A DNA stretch of 64,000 nucleotides, from the NCBI RefSeq assembly GCF_013201665.1, contig NZ_CP053840.1, positions 310,001-374,000 on the forward strand, read 5' to 3'. Shown one piece after another: positions 1 to 7,811 of the stretch. The stretch is from Arcobacter venerupis (GTDB lineage Bacteria > Campylobacterota > Campylobacteria > Campylobacterales > Arcobacteraceae). Under the pieces are notes generated by a model, which saw nothing but the letters and a program-made list of their open reading frames with translations, was not told where the DNA came from and did no database searches. How positions within the stretch are numbered: the first letter of the stretch is position 1; every line of letters begins with the position of its first letter. The position numbers were made by a program, and so were the translations under genes.

Positions 1-63
1 AATTACTAAAAACAAAAATGCCGTAAGAGATGTTGCAATATCTCTTTTCATAAATTTATTCAT
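1..63 (-). CDS. Unidentified protein, N-terminal 21 residues only
   Basis: The reverse strand has an ATG at 63-61 after a good AAGGGAAT ribosome binding site and stays open to the window edge. It reads MNKFMKRDIATSLTAFLFLVI, and an internal ATG at codon 5 could also serve as start. The residues after codon 9 look like the beginning of a membrane segment or signal anchor. It is divergent from the dehydrogenase at 155. Too little is visible to name a family. Confidence 0.5.
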   Translation of the reverse strand, partial: MNKFMKRDIATSLTAFLFLVI

Positions 64-121
64 AAATTCCCTTTATTTGCGTAAAACTAATTATATACAA
101 TTAGTTTTAATGAAGTTTTAA

Positions 122-140
122 TATAATGATAAATATCAAT
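122..140. promoter_or_regulatory. Possible Fur-like box
   Basis: The stretch ATAATGATAAATATCAAT (123-140) contains the inverted repeat TGATA-AA-TATCA and matches 13 of 19 positions of the classical GATAATGATAATCATTATC Fur consensus. It lies in the divergent promoter region just ahead of the gene at 155. In so AT-rich a genome a match of this size may be chance. Confidence 0.3.
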
Positions 141-154
141 AAATTGGAGAAGTT

Positions 155-1003
155 ATGAAAATAGGATTTATAGGACTTGGAAATTTAGGACGAGCAATAT
201 GTACAAGATTATCATCATTAGATATTGAATTAAAAGTTTATAATAGAAATAAAGAAAAAATAAAAGATTTAGCATATGACAAAGTAAACTCACCAAAAGA
301 TTTATTAAAAGAGTGTGATGTTATTTTTTTATGTTTATTTGATTCAAATGCAGTTAGAGATATTTTAACTGGTGATAATGGACTATTATGTGAAGATTTA
401 AAAGGTAAAACGATTATTGATTTAACAACAAATCATTATACAGACGTTTTAGAGTTTCATAAAATGGTAAATGATATAGGTGGAAACTATTTAGAAAATC
501 CAGTTTTTGGAAGCGTTGCTCCTGCTTTAAAAGGACAATTAACAGTTGTTAGTTCAGGAAAAGTTGAAGTTTTTGAAAAAGTAAAACCAATTTTAGAAAA
601 AATAGCACTTGAGATTTTCTTCTTAGAAAAACCATCAAGTGCTACAAAAATGAAACTTATAAATAATCTTTGTTTAGGTTCATTTATGGCTACTCTTGCA
701 GAGTGTACAGCATTAGCTGAAAGTTGTGAAATTCCTAAATCAAAAGCCTTAGAGATTTTAGGAGTTGGTGGTGGACAATCACTTATATTAAAAGCAAAAA
801 CTCAAAAACTAATAGATGAAGATTTTTCTGCACATTTTTCAAATAATGCAATAAATAAAGATTTACATCTTTTACAAAATTTAGCATATGAATTAAAAAG
901 ACCACTTTATAGTGCAGCTGTTCCTAAAGAGTTATTTTCAAAAATGAAAATGATGGGAAAAGGTGAAGAAGATTTCTGCTCAATTTATCAACTATTTAAA
1001 TAG
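155..1003 (+). CDS. NAD(P)-dependent beta-hydroxyacid dehydrogenase (3-hydroxyisobutyrate dehydrogenase / GLYR family)
   Basis: The 282-residue length is typical of this cytoplasmic oxidoreductase family. The N-terminus carries the Rossmann dinucleotide motif GFIGLGNLG (residues 4-12). The family signature region GSVAPALKGQLTVVSSG lies near residues 119-135, and the catalytic-lysine helix contains KMKLINNL near 165. Such enzymes reduce or oxidise small beta-hydroxyacids or semialdehydes; the actual substrate cannot be read from the sequence. GGAG precedes the ATG. The gene stands alone, with a palindrome at its stop codon and the siderophore receptor downstream. Confidence 0.85.
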   Translation: MKIGFIGLGNLGRAICTRLSSLDIELKVYNRNKEKIKDLAYDKVNSPKDLLKECDVIFLCLFDSNAVRDILTGDNGLLCEDLKGKTIIDLTTNHYTDVLEFHKMVNDIGGNYLENPVFGSVAPALKGQLTVVSSGKVEVFEKVKPILEKIALEIFFLEKPSSATKMKLINNLCLGSFMATLAECTALAESCEIPKSKALEILGVGGGQSLILKAKTQKLIDEDFSAHFSNNAINKDLHLLQNLAYELKRPLYSAAVPKELFSKMKMMGKGEEDFCSIYQLFK

Positions 1004-1009
1004 TTGATA
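986..1009. terminator. 24-bp perfect palindrome at the end of the dehydrogenase gene
   Basis: TATCAACTATTT is followed directly by its reverse complement, straddling the TAG stop. It could form a hairpin at the 3' end of the transcript. There is no T-run after it, so termination activity is uncertain. Confidence 0.4.
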
Positions 1010-1048
1010 GATTAGACTCTAAAAATACTATACTTTCTATATAATAAC

Positions 1049-1067
1049 AATATTGATAATCTATATT
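1049..1067. promoter_or_regulatory. Possible Fur box ahead of the siderophore receptor
   Basis: AATATTGATAATCTATATT matches 14 of 19 positions of the Fur consensus, including the uninterrupted core TGATAATC. It sits about 85 bp before the start of a TonB-dependent receptor, where iron regulation is expected. This is a consensus comparison by eye; Campylobacterota Fur boxes differ from the E. coli consensus. Confidence 0.4.
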
Positions 1068-1151
1068 AATATTCTATTAACCTTTTTTTGCATATTATTC
1101 CATCTTTAAAACAATTAAAATTTTGTTTTTGGATTTATTACAAGGATTTAT

Positions 1152-3242
1152 ATGAAAAAAAAATTATATTTAGGAATTTCTTTACTTATTTGCAAAAATC
1201 TTGCTTTCGCAGATGATTTAAATGAAATTGTTGTCGAAGGTGCCCAAGAATCTTATTTTGAAGAATATTCTTCAACTAGTATGAAAGGTGAATTCAAAGA
1301 CAAAGAGACACCTTATTCAGTATCAGTTACTAAAGGTACTTTAATAAATGATTTACAAGCTCAAAGAATAGAAGATACATACGATTACACTACAGGTGTA
1401 ACTAAAGTTGGTAAAAATGCGGATGCTATACTTATTCGAGGATTTCAAACTGATTTAGAAAATATCAAAGTAAATGGAATGTCAGGACTAATTAGTAGAA
1501 TGGGTTCACCATCAACTGCAAATGTAGAAAGAATTGAAGTTGTAAAAGGTCCAGCATCTGTATTATATGGAGCGATGGAACCAGGTGGTTTAGTAAACAT
1601 GCAAACAAAACTTCCACAATCTGTACAAAGAACAACACTTGAAACATCACTTCAAACATACATGTCAAATAGTTCAAAATTTGGCGAAGATAATGGTATT
1701 ACAACTACAATTGATACAACAGGACCAATAACAAAAGATTTAATGTATAGATTTATAATTGTTGGAGAAAAACTTAATTCATATAGAGAAAATGTAGATT
1801 TTGAAAATGTTTATATCTATCCTAGTTTATTATGGAACGTAAGTGATCAAACATCTTTATTAGTTGCCATGGAATATGGAAAAGAAAAAGGTAGTGCAGA
1901 TGATGGACTGTTTGTAGCAAACCATGATATTTCAACAGCTGCACCAATTGATACAGTTTATCAAGAATCAGATGATTATGATAATGATGATGGAACAGCA
2001 TTTGATGTAAAATTAGATCATTTTATCAGTGACAATCTTTCTTATAAATTTGATTGGAGAAGTGTTTTTCATACTGATGATAGAAAATTATATGAAAATA
2101 GAAAAGTAAATCAAGCAAGTGAAGTATCTTTAACAACATTAACAAGAAGAAATAGACACCAATATAATGAAAGAGATTGGCACAGCTTTGACACAAACTT
2201 AAGTATTGATACAGATATTGCAAATATGAAAAATAATATTGTTTTAGGATTAGCTGGAAACTATAGAAGAACAGATTATGACAGAATAACTTATGGAAGT
2301 AATGTAACACCAAATATAAATATATATAATCCAATTCATGGTGGAACAGCAACTAATATTGTTGATAATAGAAGAAAAACAGAATATTTTAGTGGTGGAA
2401 CATATCTACAAGATAAAATAAGTCTAACAGATAAACTTACTTTAGTTGGTTCAACAAGAGTTGATAGAACAAAAATTGACTACACTTGTACAAGAGGAAA
2501 TTGTGCAGAAGACAATACTAAATTCTCAACAGATTTTGTAGGTTCTGTAGGAACAATTTATAACATAAATGATGTAGTTTCAGTTTATACAAGTTTTGCA
2601 CAAAGTTATAATCCAAGTACAGCTGAAAGAGTTGATGAATCAGGAAAAGGTTTAGATTCAGAAAAATCAGACCAATTTGAAGTTGGAACAAAACTAAATA
2701 TATCAGAAGAATTAAATACGATATTATCAGCTTATAAAATAAATAAATACAATGTTTCTGAGCAAAATTCTTCAGGTTATTATGAATTAAAAGGTGAAGT
2801 AGAAACAAAAGGAATTGAAGCTGAAATTCAATGGCTACCAACTGCAAATTGGCAGTTTAAAACAGGTTATGCATATAATAAGTCAGAATATCTTGAGGGT
2901 GAAGATGTAGGCAATGAAGCAGCAAATAGCCCAGAATTAACAGGATATTTATTTACAAGATATAACATTCCCACAAAAATCTATAATGGAACAGTAGGTA
3001 TTACAGGAGGAGTTGTATATAAAGATAGTGTATACACAAGTTCAACTTCAACTAAAAGAGTTGAATTACCTTCATATACAAGATATGACACAGGAATTCA
3101 CTACACAATAAAAGATTTAGAAGTTTCTTTAAATGTAGAAAATCTTACTGATAAAAAATATTATGAATCTGGAACTGAAGATTATCGAATCTATTCAGGT
3201 GAACCTAGAAAAATTACATTAAATATCAAAAAAACTTTTTAG
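1152..3242 (+). CDS. TonB-dependent siderophore receptor
   Basis: This 696-residue outer-membrane receptor has a signal peptide (MKKKLYLGISLLICKNLAFA) and an early NEIVVEGA segment like a TonB box. The plug domain follows at roughly 50-155, with RGFQTD and VERIEVVKGPASVLYG. The rest is a long beta-barrel ending in NIKKTF with a terminal phenylalanine, as expected for BAM-dependent barrels. It should import a ferric siderophore using energy from TonB-ExbBD, which is not encoded in this window. ATG follows CAAGGATT. No siderophore synthesis or inner-membrane transport genes are adjacent, so the ligand is unknown. Confidence 0.93.
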   Translation: MKKKLYLGISLLICKNLAFADDLNEIVVEGAQESYFEEYSSTSMKGEFKDKETPYSVSVTKGTLINDLQAQRIEDTYDYTTGVTKVGKNADAILIRGFQTDLENIKVNGMSGLISRMGSPSTANVERIEVVKGPASVLYGAMEPGGLVNMQTKLPQSVQRTTLETSLQTYMSNSSKFGEDNGITTTIDTTGPITKDLMYRFIIVGEKLNSYRENVDFENVYIYPSLLWNVSDQTSLLVAMEYGKEKGSADDGLFVANHDISTAAPIDTVYQESDDYDNDDGTAFDVKLDHFISDNLSYKFDWRSVFHTDDRKLYENRKVNQASEVSLTTLTRRNRHQYNERDWHSFDTNLSIDTDIANMKNNIVLGLAGNYRRTDYDRITYGSNVTPNINIYNPIHGGTATNIVDNRRKTEYFSGGTYLQDKISLTDKLTLVGSTRVDRTKIDYTCTRGNCAEDNTKFSTDFVGSVGTIYNINDVVSVYTSFAQSYNPSTAERVDESGKGLDSEKSDQFEVGTKLNISEELNTILSAYKINKYNVSEQNSSGYYELKGEVETKGIEAEIQWLPTANWQFKTGYAYNKSEYLEGEDVGNEAANSPELTGYLFTRYNIPTKIYNGTVGITGGVVYKDSVYTSSTSTKRVELPSYTRYDTGIHYTIKDLEVSLNVENLTDKKYYESGTEDYRIYSGEPRKITLNIKKTF

Positions 3243-3244
3243 CC

Positions 3245-3272
3245 ATATATCAAGGTAAAAACCTTGATATAT
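3245..3272 (+). terminator. Hairpin after the TonB-dependent receptor
   Basis: ATATATCAAGGT and its exact reverse complement are separated by an AAAA loop, starting 3 bases after the stop. It is a strong 12-bp stem at a gene end, although the tail is A/T mixed rather than a pure T-run. Confidence 0.6.
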
Positions 3273-3303
3273 ATAATAAAATTAACTTGCATTTATTATC
3301 AGA

Positions 3304-3316
3304 TTTAGCATATAAT
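3304..3316 (+). promoter_or_regulatory. Promoter -10 element for the tautomerase gene
   Basis: TTTAGCATATAAT has a perfect TATAAT at 3311-3316 with the TTTAG extension seen at other promoters in this window (54132, 63759). The predicted leader is about 29 bases. Confidence 0.55.
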
Positions 3317-3351
3317 CATAAATTATATGAAAATAGTCTAAAGGATAAATC

Positions 3352-3744
3352 ATGCCTCATCTACAGTTTGAAATAAATAAAAAAGTCTCAGATGAATCTA
3401 AAGAAGAGTTTGTAGAACTAATAAAAAAAACATTTAGTGAGATTATGGATACAGGAACTGATCACATTGCTATTAGTTTAAGAGAGTACGACAAATACTC
3501 TTTAACGATTGGACGAGCTGATGTAAATGATGATATTTGTTTAATGAATCTAGATATTAGGGAAGGGCGAACAATTGAAAAAAGAAGAGAGTTAGCTCTA
3601 AAATATATGGAGATTGTAAAAGAAACTTTTGGAATAAATAGTAAAAACCAATATATTACATTCACTGAACACAAAGGTGAAGATTTTCATCTAGTTGAAA
3701 AATATTTAGCATCTTGGGAAAGTGGGGAAGATCCACTTGCATAA
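3352..3744 (+). CDS. Tautomerase / MIF superfamily protein
   Basis: The 130-residue protein begins MPHLQFEI, so removal of Met exposes Pro-1, the catalytic base of the tautomerase superfamily. A second beta-alpha-beta unit (around HIAISLREYD and the following helix) matches the length of 5-carboxymethyl-2-hydroxymuconate isomerase-type or MIF-like members. The natural substrate cannot be inferred. AAGGAT lies ahead of the ATG. The 3' end overlaps the following acetyltransferase gene, suggesting co-transcription. Confidence 0.75.
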   Translation: MPHLQFEINKKVSDESKEEFVELIKKTFSEIMDTGTDHIAISLREYDKYSLTIGRADVNDDICLMNLDIREGRTIEKRRELALKYMEIVKETFGINSKNQYITFTEHKGEDFHLVEKYLASWESGEDPLA

Positions 3745-4189
3745 TTTAAATTTTAGAATTGCAACACTTGACGATATTCCTATTTTATGTGAACTTTTAA
3801 TTCAACTTTTTTCCCAAGAAGTTGAATTTGTTCCAGATTATGAAAAACATGAAAAAGCTTTGGAAAAAATCATAAAAGATGGAAATATTGGCGATATTTT
3901 TGTAGCAATAAAAGAAAAAAAAGTAATTGCTATGGTAAATGTTTTATATACAATATCAACAGCTTTAGGTGAAAAGGTTGCAATTTTAGAAGATATGGTT
4001 GTTTTTGATTCATTTAGAAATCAAAATATTGGTTCACAACTAATCAAATTTACTATAAATTATTTAAAAGAAAATTCAGTTAAAAGAGTTACTTTATTAA
4101 CTGATGGTGATAATTATAACGCTCATAAATTCTATGAAAAACAAGGTTTTAATAAATCTAGTATGGTTGCTTTTAGAAAATCTCTATAA
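3722..4189 (+). CDS. GNAT family N-acetyltransferase
   Basis: This 155-residue protein has the GNAT fold signature: a beta-strand/helix start (FRIATLDDIPILCELL), the central strand AILEDMVVFDSFRNQNIG that precedes the acetyl-CoA loop RNQNIGSQL, and a C-terminal YEKQGF motif. The acceptor substrate is unknown. The start taken is GTG at 3722, overlapping the tautomerase by 23 bases. TTG at 3737 is also possible, with GGGGAAG about 7 bases ahead of it, and would give MHNLNFRIA. Confidence 0.85.
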   Translation: MGKIHLHNLNFRIATLDDIPILCELLIQLFSQEVEFVPDYEKHEKALEKIIKDGNIGDIFVAIKEKKVIAMVNVLYTISTALGEKVAILEDMVVFDSFRNQNIGSQLIKFTINYLKENSVKRVTLLTDGDNYNAHKFYEKQGFNKSSMVAFRKSL

Positions 4190-4231
4190 TTTTTATTCAA
4201 TTTATTTTATTTTTAAAGAAAGGAAAATACC

Positions 4232-4579
4232 ATGTTAAAAGGTATTATTATTTTATTGTTATTTCAATTCATTGGAGAATGTATAGCAAAATTTTTTGAA
4301 CTTTTAGTTCCAGGTCCTGTAATTGGAATGATTTTATTATTACTATTTTTATTAATTAGAAAAGGAAGTTTTTTAAGTCTTGATAATGCTGTTGCTTTGC
4401 ATTTAAGATATTTACCTTTGCTTTTTATACCAGCAGCTATGGGGATAATTACTCAAATTGATATTATTACAAAAGAGTTTTGGGCAATTACAATTGCTCT
4501 GTTTGTTGGAACTTTAGTAGCTTTAGTATTTGCAGCTAAGTTTATGGATTATCTAACTATTAAAGCAGAAAAAAAATGA
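4232..4579 (+). CDS. lrgA: CidA/LrgA family membrane protein
   Basis: The 115-residue protein has about four membrane segments and the family motif LLVPGPVIGMILLLLFLL. LrgA/CidA proteins are holin-like inner-membrane proteins that work with LrgB/CidB and are linked to murein hydrolase export, cell lysis control and, in some species, pyruvate uptake. AAAGAAAGG precedes the ATG. Its stop overlaps the start of the lrgB-type gene by 4 bases (ATGA), indicating translational coupling. Confidence 0.88.
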   Translation: MLKGIIILLLFQFIGECIAKFFELLVPGPVIGMILLLLFLLIRKGSFLSLDNAVALHLRYLPLLFIPAAMGIITQIDIITKEFWAITIALFVGTLVALVFAAKFMDYLTIKAEKK

Positions 4580-5289
4580 ATTCAGAAGCATTAATAAATT
4601 ATATACATTCAACGCCACTTACTTGGTTGATTGCCACATTAGCAGCTTTTAAATTGGGAATAATTATTTATGAGAAATGTAATAAACACACTTTATTACA
4701 ACCAATTATCATAGCTTATGTGATTCTTTTGAGTCTAATTATTTACACAAATACCTCTTTTGAAGAGTATTTTAAAAGTGTTCAAATTATTCATTTTTTT
4801 CTTGGCCCTGCAACTGTTGCTTTGGCTTTGCCACTTTATAAAAATTTGAAATATATTAAATCACTTTTTCTGCCAATAGTTTTGACACTTTTTATTGCTG
4901 GTGTTTTCTCAATTGTAATTGCAGTCTCATTACTATGGGTTTTTGGAGCTGATTTACCAACAATGTTATCAATGACAACAAAATCAATAACTGCACCAAT
5001 TGCAATTATTACATCTGAACAAATAGGTGGAATTCCATCTTTAGCCGTTGGTTTTGTTCTTATAACTGGAATTATTGGTGCTTTATTTGGAACAATTGTT
5101 TTTAAACTAGTAAATATAAAACATGATACTTCAAAAGGTTTTGCTCTTGGATTAGTTTCTCACGGAATTGGAACAGCAAGAGCTATTGAAATAAGCGAAA
5201 AAGCAGCAGCATTTGGCGCACTTGCAATGGGACTTAGTGGAATATTTACAGCAATCTTTCTTCCTATGATAATCACTTTTTTTAAGTGA
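4576..5289 (+). CDS. lrgB: LrgB/CidB family membrane protein
   Basis: The 237-residue partner of the preceding LrgA has multiple membrane segments and the LrgB signatures FFLGPATVALALPLYKN, MTTKSITAPIA and GLVSHGIGTARAIE followed by FGALAMGLSGIFTA. The pair forms an inner-membrane system whose transported molecule is uncertain (glycolate/pyruvate-type substrates in relatives). The gene ends about 25 bases before the ars operator. Confidence 0.92.
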   Translation: MNSEALINYIHSTPLTWLIATLAAFKLGIIIYEKCNKHTLLQPIIIAYVILLSLIIYTNTSFEEYFKSVQIIHFFLGPATVALALPLYKNLKYIKSLFLPIVLTLFIAGVFSIVIAVSLLWVFGADLPTMLSMTTKSITAPIAIITSEQIGGIPSLAVGFVLITGIIGALFGTIVFKLVNIKHDTSKGFALGLVSHGIGTARAIEISEKAAAFGALAMGLSGIFTAIFLPMIITFFK

Positions 5290-5314
5290 TTATCAGAAAT
5301 TGCATATTTTTTAG

Positions 5315-5346
5315 TTTAATATATCAATATATCTTGATATATTAAA
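5315..5346. promoter_or_regulatory. ArsR operator palindrome
   Basis: Two 13-base arms (TTTAATATATCAA and its exact complement) flank the 6-base spacer TATATC. The pattern ATCAA-N6-TTGAT is of the type bound by ArsR/SmtB repressors. It overlaps the -35 and spacer region of the promoter whose -10 (TATACT) is at 5357-5362, so bound ArsR would block transcription of the whole operon. Confidence 0.8.
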
Positions 5347-5356
5347 TTTATTTGGT

Positions 5357-5362
5357 TATACT
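5357..5362 (+). promoter_or_regulatory. -10 element of the ars operon
   Basis: TATACT lies immediately downstream of the ArsR palindrome. With a start about 7 bases later, the leader to the arsR ATG at 5385 would be about 16 bases and include the AAAAGGAA ribosome binding site. Confidence 0.55.
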
Positions 5363-5384
5363 TCAAAAAAAGAAAAGGAATTTT

Positions 5385-5705
5385 ATGGATATATTTCTAA
5401 AATCCGCAAGTGCTTTAAATGATGAAACAAGAATAAAGATACTTAAATTTATAAATATTTATGGGAAATGTTGTGTTTGTGATTTGGAAAACTCTTTTGA
5501 AATGATTCAATCAAGACTTTCAAGACATCTAAAAATTCTAAAAGAAGCTGGATTTTTAAAACTTGAACGTGAGGGAAGATGGGCTTATTATAGTATTCGA
5601 TTTCCATTGGATGAGTTTAGAACATCTTGTATAAAAGAGATTATGACTTTACAAATAGAGTTACCAAACTTGAAAAAAGCGTGTGAAACAAAGGAAAATG
5701 AGTGA
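5385..5705 (+). CDS. arsR: ArsR family metalloregulatory repressor
   Basis: This is a 106-residue winged-helix repressor. The metal-site motif CCVCDLE lies at the start of helix 3 (about residues 28-34), where As(III) thiol ligands sit in ArsR. The recognition helix follows (SRLSRHLKILKEAGFL). A TTG-started extension from 5352 is open, but ATG at 5385 with AAAGGAA ahead of it fits the family length. The protein should bind the palindrome at 5315-5346 and release it on binding arsenite. It is the first gene of an operon, and its TGA overlaps the next GTG start. Confidence 0.92.
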   Translation: MDIFLKSASALNDETRIKILKFINIYGKCCVCDLENSFEMIQSRLSRHLKILKEAGFLKLEREGRWAYYSIRFPLDEFRTSCIKEIMTLQIELPNLKKACETKENE

Positions 5706-6061
5706 AAGAGACACTTTTTGTATATGGAACTTTAATGCCAAATTGTCCAAATGGACATGTTTTAGAAAACATTGTTGGAAAATTTGTTCCAGCAACCGTA
5801 AAAGGCGTTCTAAAAGATGCAGGTTGGAGTGCAAGTATGGGTTATCCTGGAATCAAACTTGATGAAGATGGTGATACGGTTCATGGATTTTTGTTTTATT
5901 CAGATAATTTAATAAATCATTGGGATAATTTAGATGAGTTCGAGGGAGCTGAATTTCAAAGGGAAGAAGTAACCGTTGAGAGATTTGATGAACTTGAAGT
6001 TGATACATTTATTTATGTATTAAAAGCTGGAGTTGAAGAGTTTAAAGAGGATGTTCTATGA
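5702..6061 (+). CDS. Gamma-glutamylcyclotransferase-like protein
   Basis: The 119-residue protein carries the GGCT/AIG2 signatures: substrate loop VYGTLM near residues 7-12, and the acidic catalytic-type motif LDEFEGAEFQRE near 79-90. Family members cleave gamma-glutamyl amides, including breakdown products of glutathione, to 5-oxoproline. Start is GTG overlapping the arsR stop (GTGA), and its TGA overlaps the arsB ATG, so it is fully embedded in the ars operon. This is an unusual ars operon member; a role in thiol or arsenic-thiol conjugate metabolism is inference. Confidence 0.82.
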   Translation: MKETLFVYGTLMPNCPNGHVLENIVGKFVPATVKGVLKDAGWSASMGYPGIKLDEDGDTVHGFLFYSDNLINHWDNLDEFEGAEFQREEVTVERFDELEVDTFIYVLKAGVEEFKEDVL

Positions 6062-7308
6062 TAGTTGCAAGCCTTATTTTTATAGTTACACTTATTTTTG
6101 TAATTTGGCAACCAAAAAATTTACAAATAGGAACAACTGCTGTAATTGGTTCAATTGTGGCTTTGGTTTTTGGAGTTGTAAGTTTTTCAGATGTTTTGAT
6201 TGTAACAAATATAGTTTGGGATGCAACCTTAGCATTTATTGGAATTATCATTTTATCTATGGTTTTAGATGAGATTGGATTTTTTGAATGGGCTGCCTTG
6301 AAAATGGCAAAGTTTTCAAATGGAAGTGGAATTAAGATGTTTATCTATTCTATTTTGTTGGGGGCTTTTGTTTCAGCACTTTTTGCAAATGATGGAGCAG
6401 CTTTAATATTAACTCCAATCTTACTTGCAAAAATGAGAATTTTAAAATTAAATACAAAAACAATAGTTGCCTTTTTACTGGCAGGTGGATTTATAAGTGA
6501 TAGTGCATCGTTACCTTTTGTATTTTCAAATCTTACAAATATTGTAACGGCTAACTATTTTAGTATTGGTTTTGTGGAGTATTTTTTAAATATGATTATT
6601 CCATTTATTGTAAGTGTTTTAGCTTCAATTGCAATTTTGTGGTTACTTTTACGAAAAGATATACCACAAACAGCCGATATTAGTTTATTAAAAGAGCCAA
6701 AAAGTGTAATAAAAAACATGAAACTATTTTATTTTTCTTGGGTTTTCTTAGGCTTATTATTATGTGCATATTTTATTGGTGATGCTTTTGATTTACCAAT
6801 TTCTATTTTTGCTTTAGGTGGAGCGATTATATTTTTAATCATTGCAACACTTTCAAAAACAGTAAATGCAAAACAGATTATAAAAGAAGCACCTTGGCAA
6901 GTTGTTTGGTTTAGTATAGGACTTTATATTGTAGTTTATGGTTTGAAAAATGCTGGATTAACAGATTATTTAACAATAGTTTTACAAAATTTAGCCCAAA
7001 GAGGTGACACAATTGCAATCCTTGGAACAGGATTTATAGCAGCATTTTTAAGTGCAATTATGAATAATATGCCCACTGTTATGATTATGGATATCGCACT
7101 TCATGATATACCAAATCAAGCATTGGCTTATGCAAATATAATAGGATGTAATCTTGGGCCAAAAATGACACCATTTGGTAGCCTTGCTACGCTATTATGG
7201 CTTCATGTTTTAGCAAAAAAAGGTGTGAAAATATCATTTTGGCAATATAGCAAATTTGGACTTATTATCACGCCACCGGTACTTTTAATAGTACTTTTAG
7301 CAGTTTAA
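6058..7308 (+). CDS. arsB: ArsB-type arsenite efflux permease
   Basis: This 416-residue inner-membrane protein has about 12 membrane segments. Features of the ArsB/NhaD ion transporter family include FANDGAALILTPILLAK, GGFISDSASLPFVFSNLTN and the repeat-related NNMPTVMIMDIAL and IGCNLGPKMTPFGSLATLLW. It extrudes As(OH)3 or antimonite in exchange for protons. No arsA ATPase gene is in the operon, so it should act as a secondary transporter. The ATG overlaps the preceding stop (ATGA). Confidence 0.92.
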   Translation: MIVASLIFIVTLIFVIWQPKNLQIGTTAVIGSIVALVFGVVSFSDVLIVTNIVWDATLAFIGIIILSMVLDEIGFFEWAALKMAKFSNGSGIKMFIYSILLGAFVSALFANDGAALILTPILLAKMRILKLNTKTIVAFLLAGGFISDSASLPFVFSNLTNIVTANYFSIGFVEYFLNMIIPFIVSVLASIAILWLLLRKDIPQTADISLLKEPKSVIKNMKLFYFSWVFLGLLLCAYFIGDAFDLPISIFALGGAIIFLIIATLSKTVNAKQIIKEAPWQVVWFSIGLYIVVYGLKNAGLTDYLTIVLQNLAQRGDTIAILGTGFIAAFLSAIMNNMPTVMIMDIALHDIPNQALAYANIIGCNLGPKMTPFGSLATLLWLHVLAKKGVKISFWQYSKFGLIITPPVLLIVLLAV

Positions 7309-7328
7309 ATTTTATTAGGAGAAAAAGA

Positions 7329-7802
7329 TTGGAAACAAAAGTTTTATTTGTTTGTAGTGGTAATACTACAAGAAGTCAAATGGCTCAGGCATTATTAACA
7401 AAATATGGTAATGGAGATTTTGAAGTAGAAAGCGCAGGAACAAATCCTGGAGTTTTAAATCCAATGGCTGTTGAAGTAATCCGTGAGGATGAAGATATGG
7501 ATATTTCATCTTACACAACAAATGCATTAATGGACTATTTTAAACAAGGAAGACATTATCATTATGTAATAACAGTTTGCGATGAAGCCGCAAAAGAGCC
7601 TTGTCCAATTTTCCCAAGTCTTGAGGGTTTAATTCATTGGAATATTACAAGTCCTGCTTGTGATGGAACAGAAGCAGAAAAAAAAGCGAAAGTTAGACAA
7701 TCAAAAGAAGAGTTGAAAATTAATATTTTAACTTTTATTGAACTAGTTAAAGATGAACATATAAGAGATGGATTCCCTGAATCTTGGCATGTAAATAATT
7801 AA
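7329..7802 (+). CDS. arsC: Arsenate reductase, LMW-PTP type
   Basis: The 157-residue protein has the low-molecular-weight phosphatase P-loop CSGNTTRSQ near residue 9 (CX5R-S). A VCDEAAKEPCP segment holds two further cysteines in the place of the Cys82/Cys89 relay of thioredoxin-coupled ArsC. It reduces arsenate to arsenite for export by ArsB. TTG start follows TTAGGAG. The C-terminus is about 15-20 residues longer than in its neighbour, and it is clearly diverged from that second copy, so this is not a recent duplication. Confidence 0.85.
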   Translation: METKVLFVCSGNTTRSQMAQALLTKYGNGDFEVESAGTNPGVLNPMAVEVIREDEDMDISSYTTNALMDYFKQGRHYHYVITVCDEAAKEPCPIFPSLEGLIHWNITSPACDGTEAEKKAKVRQSKEELKINILTFIELVKDEHIRDGFPESWHVNN

Positions 7803-7811
7803 GGAAAGAAA

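Noticed and set aside
1492-2847. Open frames of 60-110 codons on the reverse strand inside the TonB receptor gene, and similar ones elsewhere
   Set aside because: They are rich in Leu, Tyr, Phe and Cys as expected from antisense of AT-rich coding sequence, lack ribosome binding sites and lie fully inside well-supported genes.
3245-3272. The palindrome ATATATCAAGG...CCTTGATATAT shares ATATATCAA/TTGATATAT with the ArsR operator at 5315
   Set aside because: The spacing differs (N10 against N6) and it sits directly after a stop codon with a small loop, so a terminator is the simpler reading. ArsR binding here is not excluded.
5352-5384. Upstream TTG start for arsR
   Set aside because: It lies inside the predicted promoter (-10 at 5357-5362) and would add residues outside the family alignment. 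The ATG at 5385 has a good ribosome binding site.
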